Shown here piece by piece: positions 1 through 10,600 of a stretch of DNA of 64,000 bases. The stretch is from Diphasiastrum complanatum (taxonomy: Eukaryota; Streptophyta; Lycopodiopsida; Lycopodiales; Lycopodiaceae), in NCBI GenBank assembly GCA_029204225.1, contig MU832570.1:1-64000 (forward strand). The letters run 5' to 3'. The position numbers and the translations under genes were made by a program. The first letter of the stretch is position 1. Every line of letters begins with the position of its first letter. The notes under the pieces were generated by a model. It worked only from the letters and a program-made list of their open reading frames with translations. It did not search any database and had not been told where the DNA came from.

Positions 1-807
1 TCCTACATGCAAATGAGGAATGATAACAAAAACATCCCCAAGAAAATGGCAACAAGAACCCAAAATGTCGCATCATCATAGTAAATGTCATAGTTTGCAG
101 TTAAGAACTGTGAATCACTGTTCGCTTCAAAATTCTTCAAGAAGCAAAATCAAGATTTTTGCACTTTCTCTCTCTAGAACGAGGCTCTAATACCAAATAG
201 GCCTAAACGACTTGGTGGTTGGCTCCTCCTATGTCTCGGCATCGGGGTCCACCAACATGTCATCTATGAAATCCCCCTGACCATCATCCCCCCTCTTGTC
301 CTGCCCCTCGGTAGTTTTTAAAAGAACAAGATTTAAAGAAAAATATTTTAGAAAACTTGCCCTAATTTTTTTCTATTCAAATCGGTTGATAATCATTTTT
401 AATCACAATAGTGATCCAAATAGGCAGATGGGAAACATTGGTTCCCACAAGGAATGGGTCATATGCACATGGGACATCCCAAAGCTCAAAAGTCGATGTC
501 GGAAATTGAATTCCAACGTATAAACTTGACCCAAAAGATCCTCCTTAAGAGTGGCAGCTCTTTGTACATTGTTAATTTCAATTCATATTTGATAACTAGC
601 CTGACAACTAGTTATCTTTCCTAAACACTCTAAAGCTTTAAGATGAACCCCTCTAATTCTATTACAGTGAATAAGGTCCTCTAGGGCCCAATTGAAGACT
701 TTACAAACCTTAACTCTACATGGGAACCAATTAACACTCAAAATTATTGCCAAAAATCTTAATTTCACATACAATGACATGAAGAAGAAATTAACTGCTT
801 GACAAAC
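1..807. other. No firm gene; possible downstream part of hyccin gene
   Basis: No ORF here has recognisable family features. If the hyccin gene (minus strand) continues beyond the candidate exon at 808-935, its later exons should lie here or left of the window. A short open minus-strand stretch around 430-570 is the only candidate I see, and I cannot support it with splice sites or homology. Confidence 0.3.
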
Positions 808-935
808 CTGGAGTATGTGGGCGAGCTCCAACTTCATTTGAGCCAAAGAATTGTAAGGAAGGGTATCCCTTGGTAGTTGAAGAACCATCCGCAACCGCCT
901 TCTCTATGTTTGGAAGTATAACCCTCCTCCCAATC
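808..935 (-). CDS. Candidate third exon of the hyccin-like gene
   Basis: On the minus strand a 128-nt stretch is bounded by an AG acceptor (after TTGGTAG) and a GT donor (CCAG|GTTTGT). Read in phase 0, as exon 2 would require, it begins D-W-E-E-G but meets TGA before the donor. Read one base later it is open throughout and contains I-E-K-A-V-A-D-G-S-S and F-F-G-S-N-E-V-G. Either an unseen small exon sits between 936 and 1464, there is a one-base indel, or the exon is not real. Its position and orientation fit the gene, and similar length exons are common, but the frame conflict keeps confidence low. Confidence 0.35.
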
Positions 936-1465
936 CTACCAAGTTACACACAATTTTGTTGAAAAATTACATGCCTCCTTAATCTTATGGCAGAAAAGTC
1001 TCAATATTATGTAATTTGAGCAATAAATATTTATTAGAGAAAAAAGCTTTAATATTCATAAGAGTTCAAATATATTGTCTATCTATAGCGAAAATGGATG
1101 CATGCTAGGCTTACGATCATGTATGACTTCATAGCATTCAAGAATTTGGATGCTACATTTGTGGATTGATACTATATTATGTCGATTTCAAAAGTGAACT
1201 AGCCTCTTTACATTATAAGGAATGCTATACTGAACAAACTTCAAAAAACTAATATGACTTTCAACACAATACGGGTAGGATAATGGTAATCTTTCTATAA
1301 CGTAAAGTGACCCTTGCTTCTACTTTTAAGGACAAAATTCTGCAATTCACCTCCATATCATACTTCTACAAGTGAACTAAAGCAAGTGTACTCAGCCCTA
1401 ACGATTGAACATGGCACTAAATGGCATGTAACAAAGCAAAAGACTAGTGATCTGAGGTTTCTTAC

Positions 1466-1612
1466 AAGCAACTGCTCTTTGATTCTTGGAGCCAAATCAC
1501 TCAAAGCACTGCTAGAAGAATGATGCCTTCCTAAAAAGTGGTCGTTGTAGGCAGCATCCACTTTCCGAAGAGTCTCAAAAAGTTCCTTTGATTTGGCAAG
1601 AACATTAAGAAC
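1466..1612 (-). CDS. HYC: Exon 2 of the hyccin-like gene
   Basis: This 147-nt minus-strand exon (49 codons) is bounded by TTCTTGCAG at the acceptor and a strong GTAAGA donor. It starts and ends in phase 0 and encodes a helical stretch beginning V-L-N-V-L-A-K-S-K-E-L-F and ending P-R-I-K-E-Q-L-L. Exon 1 ends ...Q-L-I-F-K at a phase-0 donor, so the join preserves the frame, and the joined sequence continues the helical hyccin domain as in plant homologues. It lies about 7.25 kb from exon 1 because the intron is filled with transposons. Splice sites and phase were read from sequence; the homology judgement is from memory of the family. Confidence 0.68.
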
Positions 1613-2030
1613 CTGCAAGAACATTTTGTGTCAAGTTTTAACTACAAAACTTTCAATAAAATGCTTGTACTACTGCAGTCAATACTTCTTAACAAACAAT
1701 AACGAAAGAGAAGTCCACTCGACATCCCCTTGACATCAATATAATGTCATGCCTGCATTCACTTGTGGTCCTCGAATTGGAACCAAAACCATACTCTGAG
1801 AAATGCAAACGCATACGTCATTCTAACCAGAGAACTTTTACATATGGGATGTTATGTCTAGGATAATGTCCAACATAAAAAGGAGACATTCAAACCATAA
1901 AGTCTTAGACCATCAAGTTCATTATGCATAGCATGGACCAAATGCTACCACAATGCACATCCCTCATTAAAGCCCCTGTTTTGGACTCAAAAAGGCCCCT
2001 TTCTTGCCTAAACAAGAAAGGGGAGATTAA

Positions 2031-2243
2031 TAGTCCTATGTGGCACTTTAGCATAAGCTCATCATGCATGGGTTAAATCATTATTCAATAAGTTCCACAT
2101 AGACTAAAGTGGAAAATTAATTAACTCACTATTAGTCCTCCGTGGCACTTTAGCATAAGTTCATCATGCATGGGTTACATCACAGTTCAATATGTTCCAC
2201 ATAGACTAAAGTGGAAGATTGATTAACTCAATAATAGTCCTCA
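2031..2243. repeat. Two-copy 102-bp tandem repeat
   Basis: Units at 2031-2132 and 2133-2234 begin TAGTCCT and share the GTGGCACTTTAGCATAAG and TCCACATAGACTAAAGTGGA segments; the start of a third unit follows at 2235. Within each unit the two segments form an imperfect inverted pair (CACTTTAG and CTAAAGTG). The units differ at only several positions. Confidence 0.85.
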
Positions 2244-2467
2244 GATTTTGAATTCCTTTTTTACTTTATTTTTGTAGCTATTCAATTTCTTCTTTCCTGA
2301 TTTTGGGGATTAAATTATGACCGCTGGATCAAGGTTGCATCGAATCGCGGTTCGAACCGCCTTTTACGGTTCGAACCATCGAATCGTTTGGACCCGGTTT
2401 GAACCGTTCGAACCGTCTGGCCCTAAAACGATTCCATTGGCTCGGCCCTCGGGATTCTGTTCGCTGC

Positions 2468-2469
<2 letters not shown>

Positions 2470-2542
<73 letters not shown>

Positions 2543-2623
2543 GGTGGGTGTGCACTCAGGAGTCAGCACTCTGTGTGCACTGTGCATTTGCCATTCAGAT
2601 TGTGTGTGTGTGTGTGCTCAGTG

Positions 2624-2662
<39 letters not shown>

Positions 2663-3000
2663 AGAGAGAGAGAGAGAGAGAAAATGGTGCGATTTTGTGT
2701 GTGTGTCCACTGTCTTTTGATGTGTACAGTGTGTGAGTGAATCAGTGAGTGTGTGTGAGAGAGAGAGTGTGTGTGTGTGATATTATGATATTGTGTGTGT
2801 GTGTGACATGTGTGCATTGTGTGTGTGTGTGTGTGTGTGTGAGTTTTGAGATGTGTGCACACTGCACTGTGAGTTTGTGTGAGGCTTGAGCATTGAGATT
2901 GTGTGTGTGTGCACTGTGTGCACTGTGTGTGTTTGTGTGTGTCAGTGTGTGTGCACTCAGCACTGTGTGTGATATTTTGTGTGACATTGTGTGCACTATG
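2470..3000. repeat. GA and GT microsatellite block inside the hAT element
   Basis: About 67 bp of pure GA (2470-2536) is followed by GT-rich tracts interspersed with short GA runs up to about 3000. Apparent ORFs here are repeat translations (Arg-Glu, Val-Cys, Thr-His) and are not genes. Another GA tract lies at 3220-3248, just before the BED coding segment. Confidence 0.9.
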
Positions 3001-3216
3001 TGTGTTGAATCTTGATGGGGTTCAATGTGGGGCCTGGGCAATGGGCATTGTGAGATGGTTGTGGGACCTGGGTAGCTACTTAGTTAGAAGTTAGAAGTTA
3101 GAACTTAGAAGTTAGGAGTTAGTGACTAGGCTGAGTTAGTAGTTACTAGTTAGTACTAAGTAGTTACTAGAGTCTAGTTAGAACTTAGAACTTAGAGAGA
3201 TCTGTAGACTATCACC

Positions 3217-3250
<34 letters not shown>

Positions 3251-3255
3251 CCACC

Positions 3256-3504
3256 ATGCCGAGGGATAGGGATCCCTTGTGGGATCACGTCACCATCGTT
3301 GCGGCCTATGGAACATCGGGCACGAAGAGATGGACTTGCAGATACTGTCACCAGTCTTACACTGGAGGGCCCACACGCATCAGGGCACATTTGTTACGTT
3401 TGAGGGGGTACGAGATTGCCGCATGCATGCATGCTCCTGCACGCTACTCACTCTTGTCGCATCGGAGGAGGTTGGCCCTTCGAGGATGGGGCCCAGACCG
3501 AGAG
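3256..3504 (+). CDS. BED zinc-finger exon of the hAT transposase
   Basis: The segment starts MPRDRDPLWDHVT and contains C-R-Y-C followed by a basic stretch and R-A-H-L, the C-x2-C...H pattern of plant BED fingers that bind DNA. Such fingers sit at the N-terminus of many hAT transposases. A GT donor (AGAG|GTAAAC) follows at 3505 and an AG acceptor at 3667-3668, which would give an intron of about 164 bp. The downstream frame joined by that acceptor meets a stop soon after, so the splice or the exon frame is disturbed. Confidence 0.7.
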
Positions 3505-3668
3505 GTAAACATTCAACTCTAAGACTCTTACACTTCAAAGTTCAAACATTGACCAAGTTTTAACTTTTAACTTTTAGCTCACATGATACATCAAGTTTGA
3601 AGTTTCAATTTCATTGATCATCTAATTTCTATATTGTATTGTGATTTCAAATTTGTCTTTTTTGGCAG

Positions 3669-6500
3669 ATCGAGATGCAGTCAATGCGACACAGCCAGAG
3701 GCCACCACATCACGCCCCCAAGTTGCCATCCGCTCACCCCTCGCTTCCCATCGCCCAGAGGACAGAGCTGTAGATGAGGCAGGGCCTAGTACCCGGCCTG
3801 ACCCGCCTTCTGGTGCAGGATCTTCGACACCACCTCCAGCCATGACCATACCGGCACCACATCATCTGACATCCACCTGAGAGAGGGAGAGGTAGACGGG
3901 GCCGCACTACACAGATGTGGGGTAGGGAGTACTATGTGTCCAGCTTCGCTCCCAGAGCCATGGCAGAGGCAAAGGTTGTCGTTCGACAGTTTTTTCCACC
4001 TGCGCATTTGGCTAGGACCCCAGCATGGAGGAGGGCGATGAGTGCGGTGAGTGCGATTGGGTAGGTGTGGCAGGGGCCATCTTGCGAGCACCTGAGGACG
4101 AAGGGGCTTCTTGATGAGCGGGCTTCTGTTGACCAGAAGCTAGAGCCTCTCAGGAAGGCATGGGCCCAGTACGTACTACTTGCTTTTAACTTTATCTACT
4201 CTAAACTTTAAAGACTTTATGATGATTGTTAAATTGTAGGCGTTAATTGTAAATTACTTGTTAATTGCAATTTGCAGGCTGCAGCTAGCTATTTATGTTT
4301 AATCATTGCCACTGAGCACTTGAGTCTTGAATTCGGAATTCCAAACTCATGCACATTGCACATTGCATTGTATGGTTGTGCAGGTGGTCACAGATAATGC
4401 GTCAAACTGCGTCTCCATGGGTAGGCTCGTTAATGAGACCTACCCTCACATCTTTTGGACACCTTGTGCTGCACACTGCCTGGACTTGTTGGTTGAGGAT
4501 GTGGCCAAGATTCCATGGATTGCAGAGGTGGTGTGTACCGCACGGTTCTTGGTGAGATTTGTCACCAAGAAGCCTAGGGTCCTAGCCATGTTTAGGAGAC
4601 AGTCCCCCTTGGATGTCTTGAGACCTGCCCCCACCAGGTATGCAAGTTGCAACTCAAATTTGATTCTTGAATGCGCTTCTGTAGACTGTTGGAACTTGGT
4701 AAGTATTTACTATTTACTGTTTAGTTAGTAGTAATAAATATTTCATGCAATGATGCACGTGCCATGTATTGTCTTGACTCTTGACTCTTGTCAGAAGTTA
4801 GAACTTAGAATTTGTCACTTGTGCAATGTGCCCTATCATCTATGCAAGTTTGCATTTATGTTAACGACTGCTGAAAGTTCATTAGGGCTTGAGGTAGATG
4901 GTTGTTGCTGTTGACTGGGCGCAGTGGGGGCCGTCACAGGAGCCCAAGAGTAAGAGATTCGAGCGGACCGTTATGCATTCACCATTTTGGGATGAGGCTC
5001 GATCCATTGTGGTGGGCCTACAGACCATCTACACTGTCCTACGCCTTACAAATCGAGAGGGCTGCACATTGGGCCTCTTGTACGAGTTCATGGACAGGCT
5101 GGGCGAGCAGTTGAGGCTTTGCACGACCATTAGCCCAGAGAGGTATTATGTATATCAAGAATCAAGATTCAAGTTTCAAATGTAGTATGTAGACAGTAGT
5201 ATGCAGTGTGTACTATGATCTATCATGTACATTGTAGTATGTACTATATTGTATAATTATTACTGTGTCTTGACTTTTGAATCTTAATTCTTGCAAGCTT
5301 ACGGAGGTCCTGCTCCTTTGGTTGAGCAGGTGGGAGTGGTTTCATAGGCCCCTGCATGCCATGGCCCACATACTCCATCCACTTTGGAGGAATGAGGAGC
5401 TAATCACAGATAGGGAGAATGCCTATATCTCCCGAGTTGATCTTGATGTACGCGAGCAGGATAACCTGTTGGATGAGCTTCAGATTTTCAGGCAAGAGAC
5501 CTTGGAGTTCGCCACTGGCCCGACGCTTTTGAGAGAGGGTAATAAACTGACCATGTGGCATGGTCCATTTAACATTACAGTTTAAGTACTAAGTTCTAAC
5601 TGCCCCTTGAACTGTGATTCAGGCCAGCTACGTCCCGTGTCATGGTGGTCGAAGTTTGGGGTTGATGTCCCCAAATTGCGTCGCCTTGCCATCAGGATTC
5701 TCTCACAGGACTGCACTGCAGTCGTTTGTGAGAGGAACTCGAGTGTCCATTCCATGATTCACACGAAGAAGAGGAATCGACTATCATCAGCGCAGTTGGA
5801 GAGGTTGGTGTACGTACATGCCAACCTGAGACTTTTGGGTAGTAGCAGAGCCTATCCAGGTAACTTGTACACCATAAATTATAATTTCTAACTTCTAACA
5901 TGTGATCCATCATCCCAGGTGGCAGGACCTAGTTGGCAATTAGTAGAAACTATTATACTAAATAGATCATATTACATACTACATACTACATAGTAGATAC
6001 TAGACTGTACTATGTAGCTAAATTTTAACTTTTGTCGAGACTCGGCCCTCCAAATTTTGTCTTGATTTCAATGTGCATTGTGACATGTGCGTAGGTTAAT
6101 CCCGATCTGATCGATGTGGCAAAGGTTCCAGAGTTGCCACCGAGAGACCGGTCAGAGGAGGACGTGTACGCATTCCTCAATGAGGAGGCCATGCAGAGTG
6201 CAGGTAAGAAATTAGGATTGTCTAAGTAGTAAGGTGACAGGTCTTGAATTAAATTTTCGAAGTTTGAAGTTACTAATTATCGTAAATTGTAATTTACTAA
6301 TTTGCAGGCAATAACACGTTTGTCCCTCTTTGTGTGCACTGTGCAGGGCCTGTCACTCGAGCAGAGCGTAGGAGGAGGGCAGGAGAGGCTAGCAACTCCC
6401 GTGCTCATAGCCCCGAGGACGAGTCTAAGTCTGAGTCTGAGGCATCGTCAGGGTCAGAGTCCTCAGAGGAGGAGGAGTATGAGGATGAGGAGTCCTAGGA
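3669..6500 (+). pseudogene. hAT transposase body (DUF659-like and hAT C-terminal), split and decayed
   Basis: Recognisable plus-strand pieces run in the order expected for a BED-type hAT transposase. A low-complexity Pro/Ser linker (3671-3880) leads into the DUF659 entry region (about 3880-4170). Then come V-T-D-N-A-S-N-C and C-A-A-H-C-L-D-L-L (4381-4690), the helical middle (4892-5145 and 5290-5545), and a W-W-S-K-F-G segment typical of the C-terminal dimerisation part (5623-5860). An acidic Ser/Glu tail is at about 6350-6500. Several pieces are bounded by plausible AG and GT splice sites, so part of the fragmentation may be introns. The segment normally lying between the entry region and V-T-D-N is missing, and stops interrupt some joins. 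Probably non-functional. Confidence 0.72.
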
Positions 6501-7845
6501 GGGTGGGGATGAGGATGAGGGGCATCATACCTCTGCCTCTGATGAGGATTTCGCAACTGAGCCTACCACTCGAGAGGCCACAGCAGGCTCCACAGACCAC
6601 CAGCGAGTGGGAGGAGACTCAGGCGTAGGAGAGCTTAGAGTGCTCACTGCAGCCTAGGCCCTGCTCAGTGCTCATTGATGTCAGTCTTCAGATGATTGTA
6701 GTATGTACATTAGATCATTGTAGTTACTAGTTACTAGTCTGTAGATGACACTACGATGTTCATGTCACGACTCACTAGATGAGCATTGACTCTTGAGCTG
6801 TTTAGTATTTACAGTGTAGTATGTACACATCATGATTTATCATCAGACACATCGCGCATTACATTGGTGACCGGACTCATGAGGCACCTGGCATTTGTAT
6901 TTACTATTTTGTTATGATTCATGAATCATGATATATTATGGATTCTAGAATCTAGTTTCAAGTTTCAAGTTTCAAGTTTCTGATTTCTGAAGTTAAGTTT
7001 TAACTGTAGTATGTACTATGTACTATGTAGTCTGTAACCTGTTTAAGTTTTAACTGTAGTTACTAGTATGTACTATGTAGTCTGTTTAAACTTGGGTCAT
7101 GACTCAATGCTCATAATGTCATTCTAATTTCTGTAAATTTTGTTTTGAAAATTGAATCTTGATACGACAGGTCACACCGTCACAAGAGATCTGATTATCC
7201 TGAATTCTGATATCTGTAAATTTAGAGGAAGATTGAAATTGTTTAGCTATTAAAATTTAAGTATCTGTGCTATGATCTATCAGTGAATGTTTGAATTTTT
7301 TTTTGAAGAATTGAAAAAAAAAAGGTTCGAACCGTTTTCCGATTCGAACCTAGCCTGGCGGTTCGAACCTCAAAGAATCGGTTCGAACCGGCCGGTTCGA
7401 ATCGACCTGTTCGAATCGGGATGCAACCTTGCGCTGGATGTGCCATGTCATAGGACCATTCCATCTAAGTTGTCATTTGTTTATTGGTAAACCTGTCATC
7501 ATTAACAATAACCATGATTAGTTAAAAGGCCCTTTTTGAGTCCAAAAACAGCCCTCGTGACTCACGTGGTCAGCGCCGTAGAATAGGTGGTCACATGCCC
7601 AAAAATATCATTCATACACCAAACCATATAAAAAAGCAATGGCGATTTTGAGTGTTCTTGAAGAAGTTCAAGGTTTCACAAATAAAGAAAAGCTCAAACC
7701 AAAATGACCAAAGGGAAGCTCTTACCAACACTACTTGCTGATATCTTAATGAAAGTTATCGTGCAAGCTAGAAAATAAAGAGAAACATCCTTGTGGAAAT
7801 TGTTGGAAATATCGCTCTATGTTTGAGCATCTTGGTTCAGATAAC

Positions 7846-8069
7846 CAAGGTTACAAACCGGCCGATTCGAACCGATTCTTTCCGGTTCGAACCGGCAGGC
7901 CAGGTTTGAATCGGAAAACGGTTCGAACCGAAAAAAAAATTTCAAAAAGTTTTTTTTGACTTTTGGGGGGTTCTTTTTTTTTTTTCAAATCCGGTCCGAA
8001 CCGGGTCCGAATGGTTCGAATGGTTCGAACCGTGGTTCGAGGTTCGAACCGCGGTTCGATGCAACTATG
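7846..8069. mobile_element. hAT-type miniature element (224 bp) related to the 5.1-kb hAT
   Basis: It runs from CAAGGTTAC to GCAACTATG and carries the same GGTTCGAACCGG-type subterminal repeats as the large hAT. It is flanked by CAGATAAC (7838-7845) and CAAATAAC (8070-8077), an 8-bp duplication with one mismatch. It has no coding capacity; the centre is poly-A/T. It is likely a non-autonomous derivative mobilised by a related transposase. Confidence 0.83.
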
Positions 8070-8154
8070 CAAATAACTGAATACTGAATGAACTTGGTAA
8101 AACTAGACATTTTTCAGGTTTGAGATACTAAAACTTCCAAGACTGACTCTTTAT

Positions 8155-8385
8155 CATAGAATTAATGAACCGTGGGCGGTTCACCACGGTTCTGAGAACC
8201 GTACAGTTCTCAAATTTTTTTGGCCAGAACCGTGGTGAACCGTGTAGTTATTAATTAATTAATCAATTTTTATTTTTTTTAGTTCATTTTTTATGAAACA
8301 TTAATTAATAAATAAATTATTTATTTATTTATGATGAACTATACCACGGTTCATGAACCGTGGTACGGTTCACCTGGGTACTATG
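8155..8385. mobile_element. Second miniature element (231 bp) with perfect 8-bp duplication
   Basis: The ends are CATAGAATTAATG and the inverse GTACTATG, with internal GGTTCACCACGGTTC and CCACGGTTCATGAACCG inverted repeats. CTCTTTAT occurs on both sides (8147-8154 and 8386-8393), a perfect 8-bp duplication as expected of hAT. The subterminal motif (ACCGTGGT) differs from that of the neighbouring element, so it belongs to another family. The centre is AT-rich and non-coding. Confidence 0.82.
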
Positions 8386-8863
8386 CTCTTTATCAACTAG
8401 TGCCTATTAAAGTGGCCTCTACAAAAGAAATTGAGAAAGAGTCCCTATATGAATCCCTATATCTATCCACTCTTTGACTTGATAAATCTGCAGAACAGCT
8501 CACTGGTTTGTCAAAGATCAGGAATTACAGCCACTTGGTTAAATCACAAAAAAGTGACAAATACCCAATTGTAAGCCTTAGGTCTGCAGCTGGCAACAAT
8601 TTTCAAAGTATCACCCCACGTCATCTACAAACAATTTGGTGTGAATTTTTTAACTAACTTTGCATCTGCAGTGATGGAAGCCAGATCAATAAGAAGCACA
8701 TTCACATATAATTGGGCAAGTTATCCTCTAAATCCTCCAAAATGAGACATCCAGACCAATTATTTTTGTGTCAACATGGTTTAGACGAAATACGTATCAT
8801 CAACAAAACTTCTCGAGGCAGAAAATTAGACAATGGAAAAGAAGCTGAGCTCTAAGATTAAAC

Positions 8864-10435
8864 CTTGAAAATGAGCTGAAAGATTGTCTCTGCATCTATG
8901 TCCACAAATTTGAAAGTGAACTCCAAAAAGTGCCCCACTAGCGAAGTGTAAAATAGGTAATTTGCCAGCAGATAGCCCTGCCATTGCCCAGCGTACTGAG
9001 AAGTGTTTTCACTAGCCCTCAGAGCAGAACATATAGGTGATGCACCCCAAGTATGATCACTAGTGAGCTTGTGCTCACTATCTTTAGGCAACTGTTGTGC
9101 GGCAGAAAGTGCCTCGGCAGATTCCCATGGTTCCAAGAAATCAAGCCAAATATCTACTAGGTGAGAAATATTCTTAACAGGGCTTCCAACCGGCCAGAAG
9201 CGGAAGGCTCTCAGCAGAAAACGGTACAGTGGTCTCTGCAGATATTGCAAATGTGGAGCAATGGGGGAAGAAAGCATGGAGCTCATTGGCACCACCAGGC
9301 TCGGTCCCATGCCAGATGACAGGAGCCCTTTCCTTCTATAGCCCATTCCAATATCCTCTGCAGAAACCATACCATAAAAATCTTTCGTGCTGATTCGCAG
9401 AACAGAGTTGAAATAATTGATTAAGTGTTTCAATGCATCCGTGAGGTCAATGCCCGGTGGGATGTATGATAACAACCCTCCTGCCTGGAGCTGAATATGA
9501 AGGGAATGGCGGATCGAAAGGGGAAGAGGAAGGGGATCATCGTCGACAAGCCAGAAATCTATAAGAGTATTCACAAGAATGCTAGCATGGGTCGTCCCTA
9601 GGGCATCGCTTTGTCCGCCATGCCAAAACGAGCTGCCGGAATTCCCCTTTTTTGCGAGTGGATCAACAACAAAGTGCGAGAGATAGAGTTGCAGCAGATG
9701 CAAGTAGGGGTGAAAATGCACGGCAGGAAATCCGTGGTGGGCAGCATGATGCAGGCCAGGGATGGAGGAAGCCCAATGCTCGATTTGTGTTCGCAGCTGC
9801 GCAGAGCGAGAGGATGAAGAAGACCTAGGTTTTCGACCTGCTCCGTGCATTGAACCCGCATCTTTGCAAATGGCATAGTAGGCAAACCAGAAGATATAAT
9901 ACTGGAATACATCCAGCTCCACCTGCACACCCCCTGATGGAAGCTCTTTCAGCCTATTCTTAAACAACACCGAAACCTCTCCCAATATGGCTGCCCCTTT
10001 GGGTAGAGCCAGCAAGCGGCGCACCCAATCCGGCAACCGCTCACTCGGAAATGCATATCGAACAAAATTTTCTTTATCTGCAGCAACAAGGGAGCTGAAG
10101 AGAGCTCCTGTGGGAGCAAGAAGAGCCACCAGAGCCTGTGCTGCTGCTTCATTCCCTGGCTGGGAAACTAAGGCAAGCCATCCGCCTCCTATCTGTGTCT
10201 GGGAAGCGGTAGCAGGTGCTGAGGGGGAATGCAGGTCGTCATAGCCGAAGATCCTGCGCAGCAGCAAGGGGAAGCAGAGGCGGAAGAAGGCGCGTGGCTG
10301 GTGACGAGCTTCGGCTTCCAGCGCTGGGCAAAGAGCAGTGATGTCGAGAGCAGTGGAAGCTGATGAGAGCAGAAGGCTCCGCAGGCGCTGGATGTCGTCG
10401 TTGGTGTCCGAAGCAGCAGGGCGAGAACCCGCCAT
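8864..10435 (-). CDS. HYC: Hyccin-domain (FAM126-like) protein, exon 1
   Basis: The minus-strand exon encodes about 524 residues from MAGSRPAASDTNDD to ...F-Q-L-I-F-K. The protein matches plant hyccin-family proteins: an N-terminal helical region (A-L-C-P-A-L-E-A-E), then L-P-S-G-G-V-Q-V-E-L-D-V-F-Q-Y-Y and L-Y-F-Y-T-S-L-V-like motifs typical of the domain. In plants, hyccin proteins scaffold a plasma-membrane complex with PI4K-alpha1, NPG-type and EFR3-like partners that makes phosphatidylinositol 4-phosphate. I chose the ATG at 10433-10435 (context AGCCATGGCG) over the in-frame one at 10597, because the upstream extension is a basic low-complexity stretch encoded by a GAA-type microsatellite. 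The ORF runs into the intron (G-T-T-T-A-A) at 8863, so it is not the protein's true end. No signal peptide or membrane segment is seen. Family assignment is secure; orthology to HYC1 or HYC2 is not determined. Confidence 0.9.
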
Positions 10436-10450
10436 GGCTCTTATGACCTT

Positions 10451-10481
<31 letters not shown>

Positions 10482-10600
10482 GCCCTTTTGCTCTGTCGTC
10501 CGCCATCCCTGCTACCAGGGAGGCTCTTCTCTGCAACTGCTTTTGTTTTGTTTTTTTTTCTGAATTCCAACAAACACAAAGAGAAACAAAGAAACAAAGA
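10436..10600 (-). promoter_or_regulatory. Probable 5' UTR with GAA/CTT microsatellite
   Basis: Directly upstream of the chosen start, plus-strand CTT repeats (about 10450-10485; GAA on the coding strand) and a T-rich stretch occupy the leader. Purine-rich leaders of this kind are common in plant 5' UTRs. No TATA box is obvious in the next 200 bp. Confidence 0.5.

Larger units (their letters stand above)
2330..7431 (+). mobile_element. hAT DNA transposon, 5.1 kb, with 8-bp target duplication
   Basis: The ends are inverted repeats, CAAGGTTGCATC at 2330 and GATGCAACCTTG at 7420-7431. They are followed inward by many GGTTCGAACCGG-like subterminal repeats, typical of transposase-binding clusters. 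The flanks carry a perfect 8-bp duplication, CGCTGGAT, at 2322-2329 and 7432-7439, the size diagnostic of hAT elements. Inside are plus-strand coding remnants of a BED zinc finger, a DUF659-like region and the C-terminal hAT part. GA and GT microsatellites occupy 2470-3000. The intact target duplication suggests a fairly young insertion, yet the transposase seems to lack a central segment, so autonomy is doubtful. Confidence 0.92.
1972..7553. mobile_element. Older TIR element interrupted by the hAT transposon
   Basis: The sequence around 1975-2002 (CTGTTTTGGACTCAAAAAGG) recurs in inverted form at 7525-7551 (CCCTTTTTGAGTCCAAAAAC). Removing the hAT insertion and one copy of its target duplication leaves an element of roughly 480 bp with terminal inverted repeats of about 25-30 bp and no coding capacity. 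A tandem 102-bp repeat fills much of its left half. I could not identify a convincing target duplication at the outer edges, so superfamily and exact ends are open. Confidence 0.55.
1613..8863 (-). other. Transposon-filled intron 1 of the hyccin-like gene
   Basis: Inferred intron of 7,251 bp on the minus strand, from donor AAG|GTTTAA at 8863 to acceptor TTGCAG at 1613. It contains an outer TIR element, a 5.1-kb hAT element and two hAT-type miniature elements, each listed separately. About 80 percent of its length is transposon. The stretch 8386-8863 shows no recognisable feature. Without RNA evidence the splice remains a prediction, though the phases match. Confidence 0.62.

Noticed and set aside
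2317-2862. Overlapping ORFs on both strands with Arg-Glu, Val-Cys or Thr-His runs
   Set aside because: They are translations of GA and GT microsatellites.
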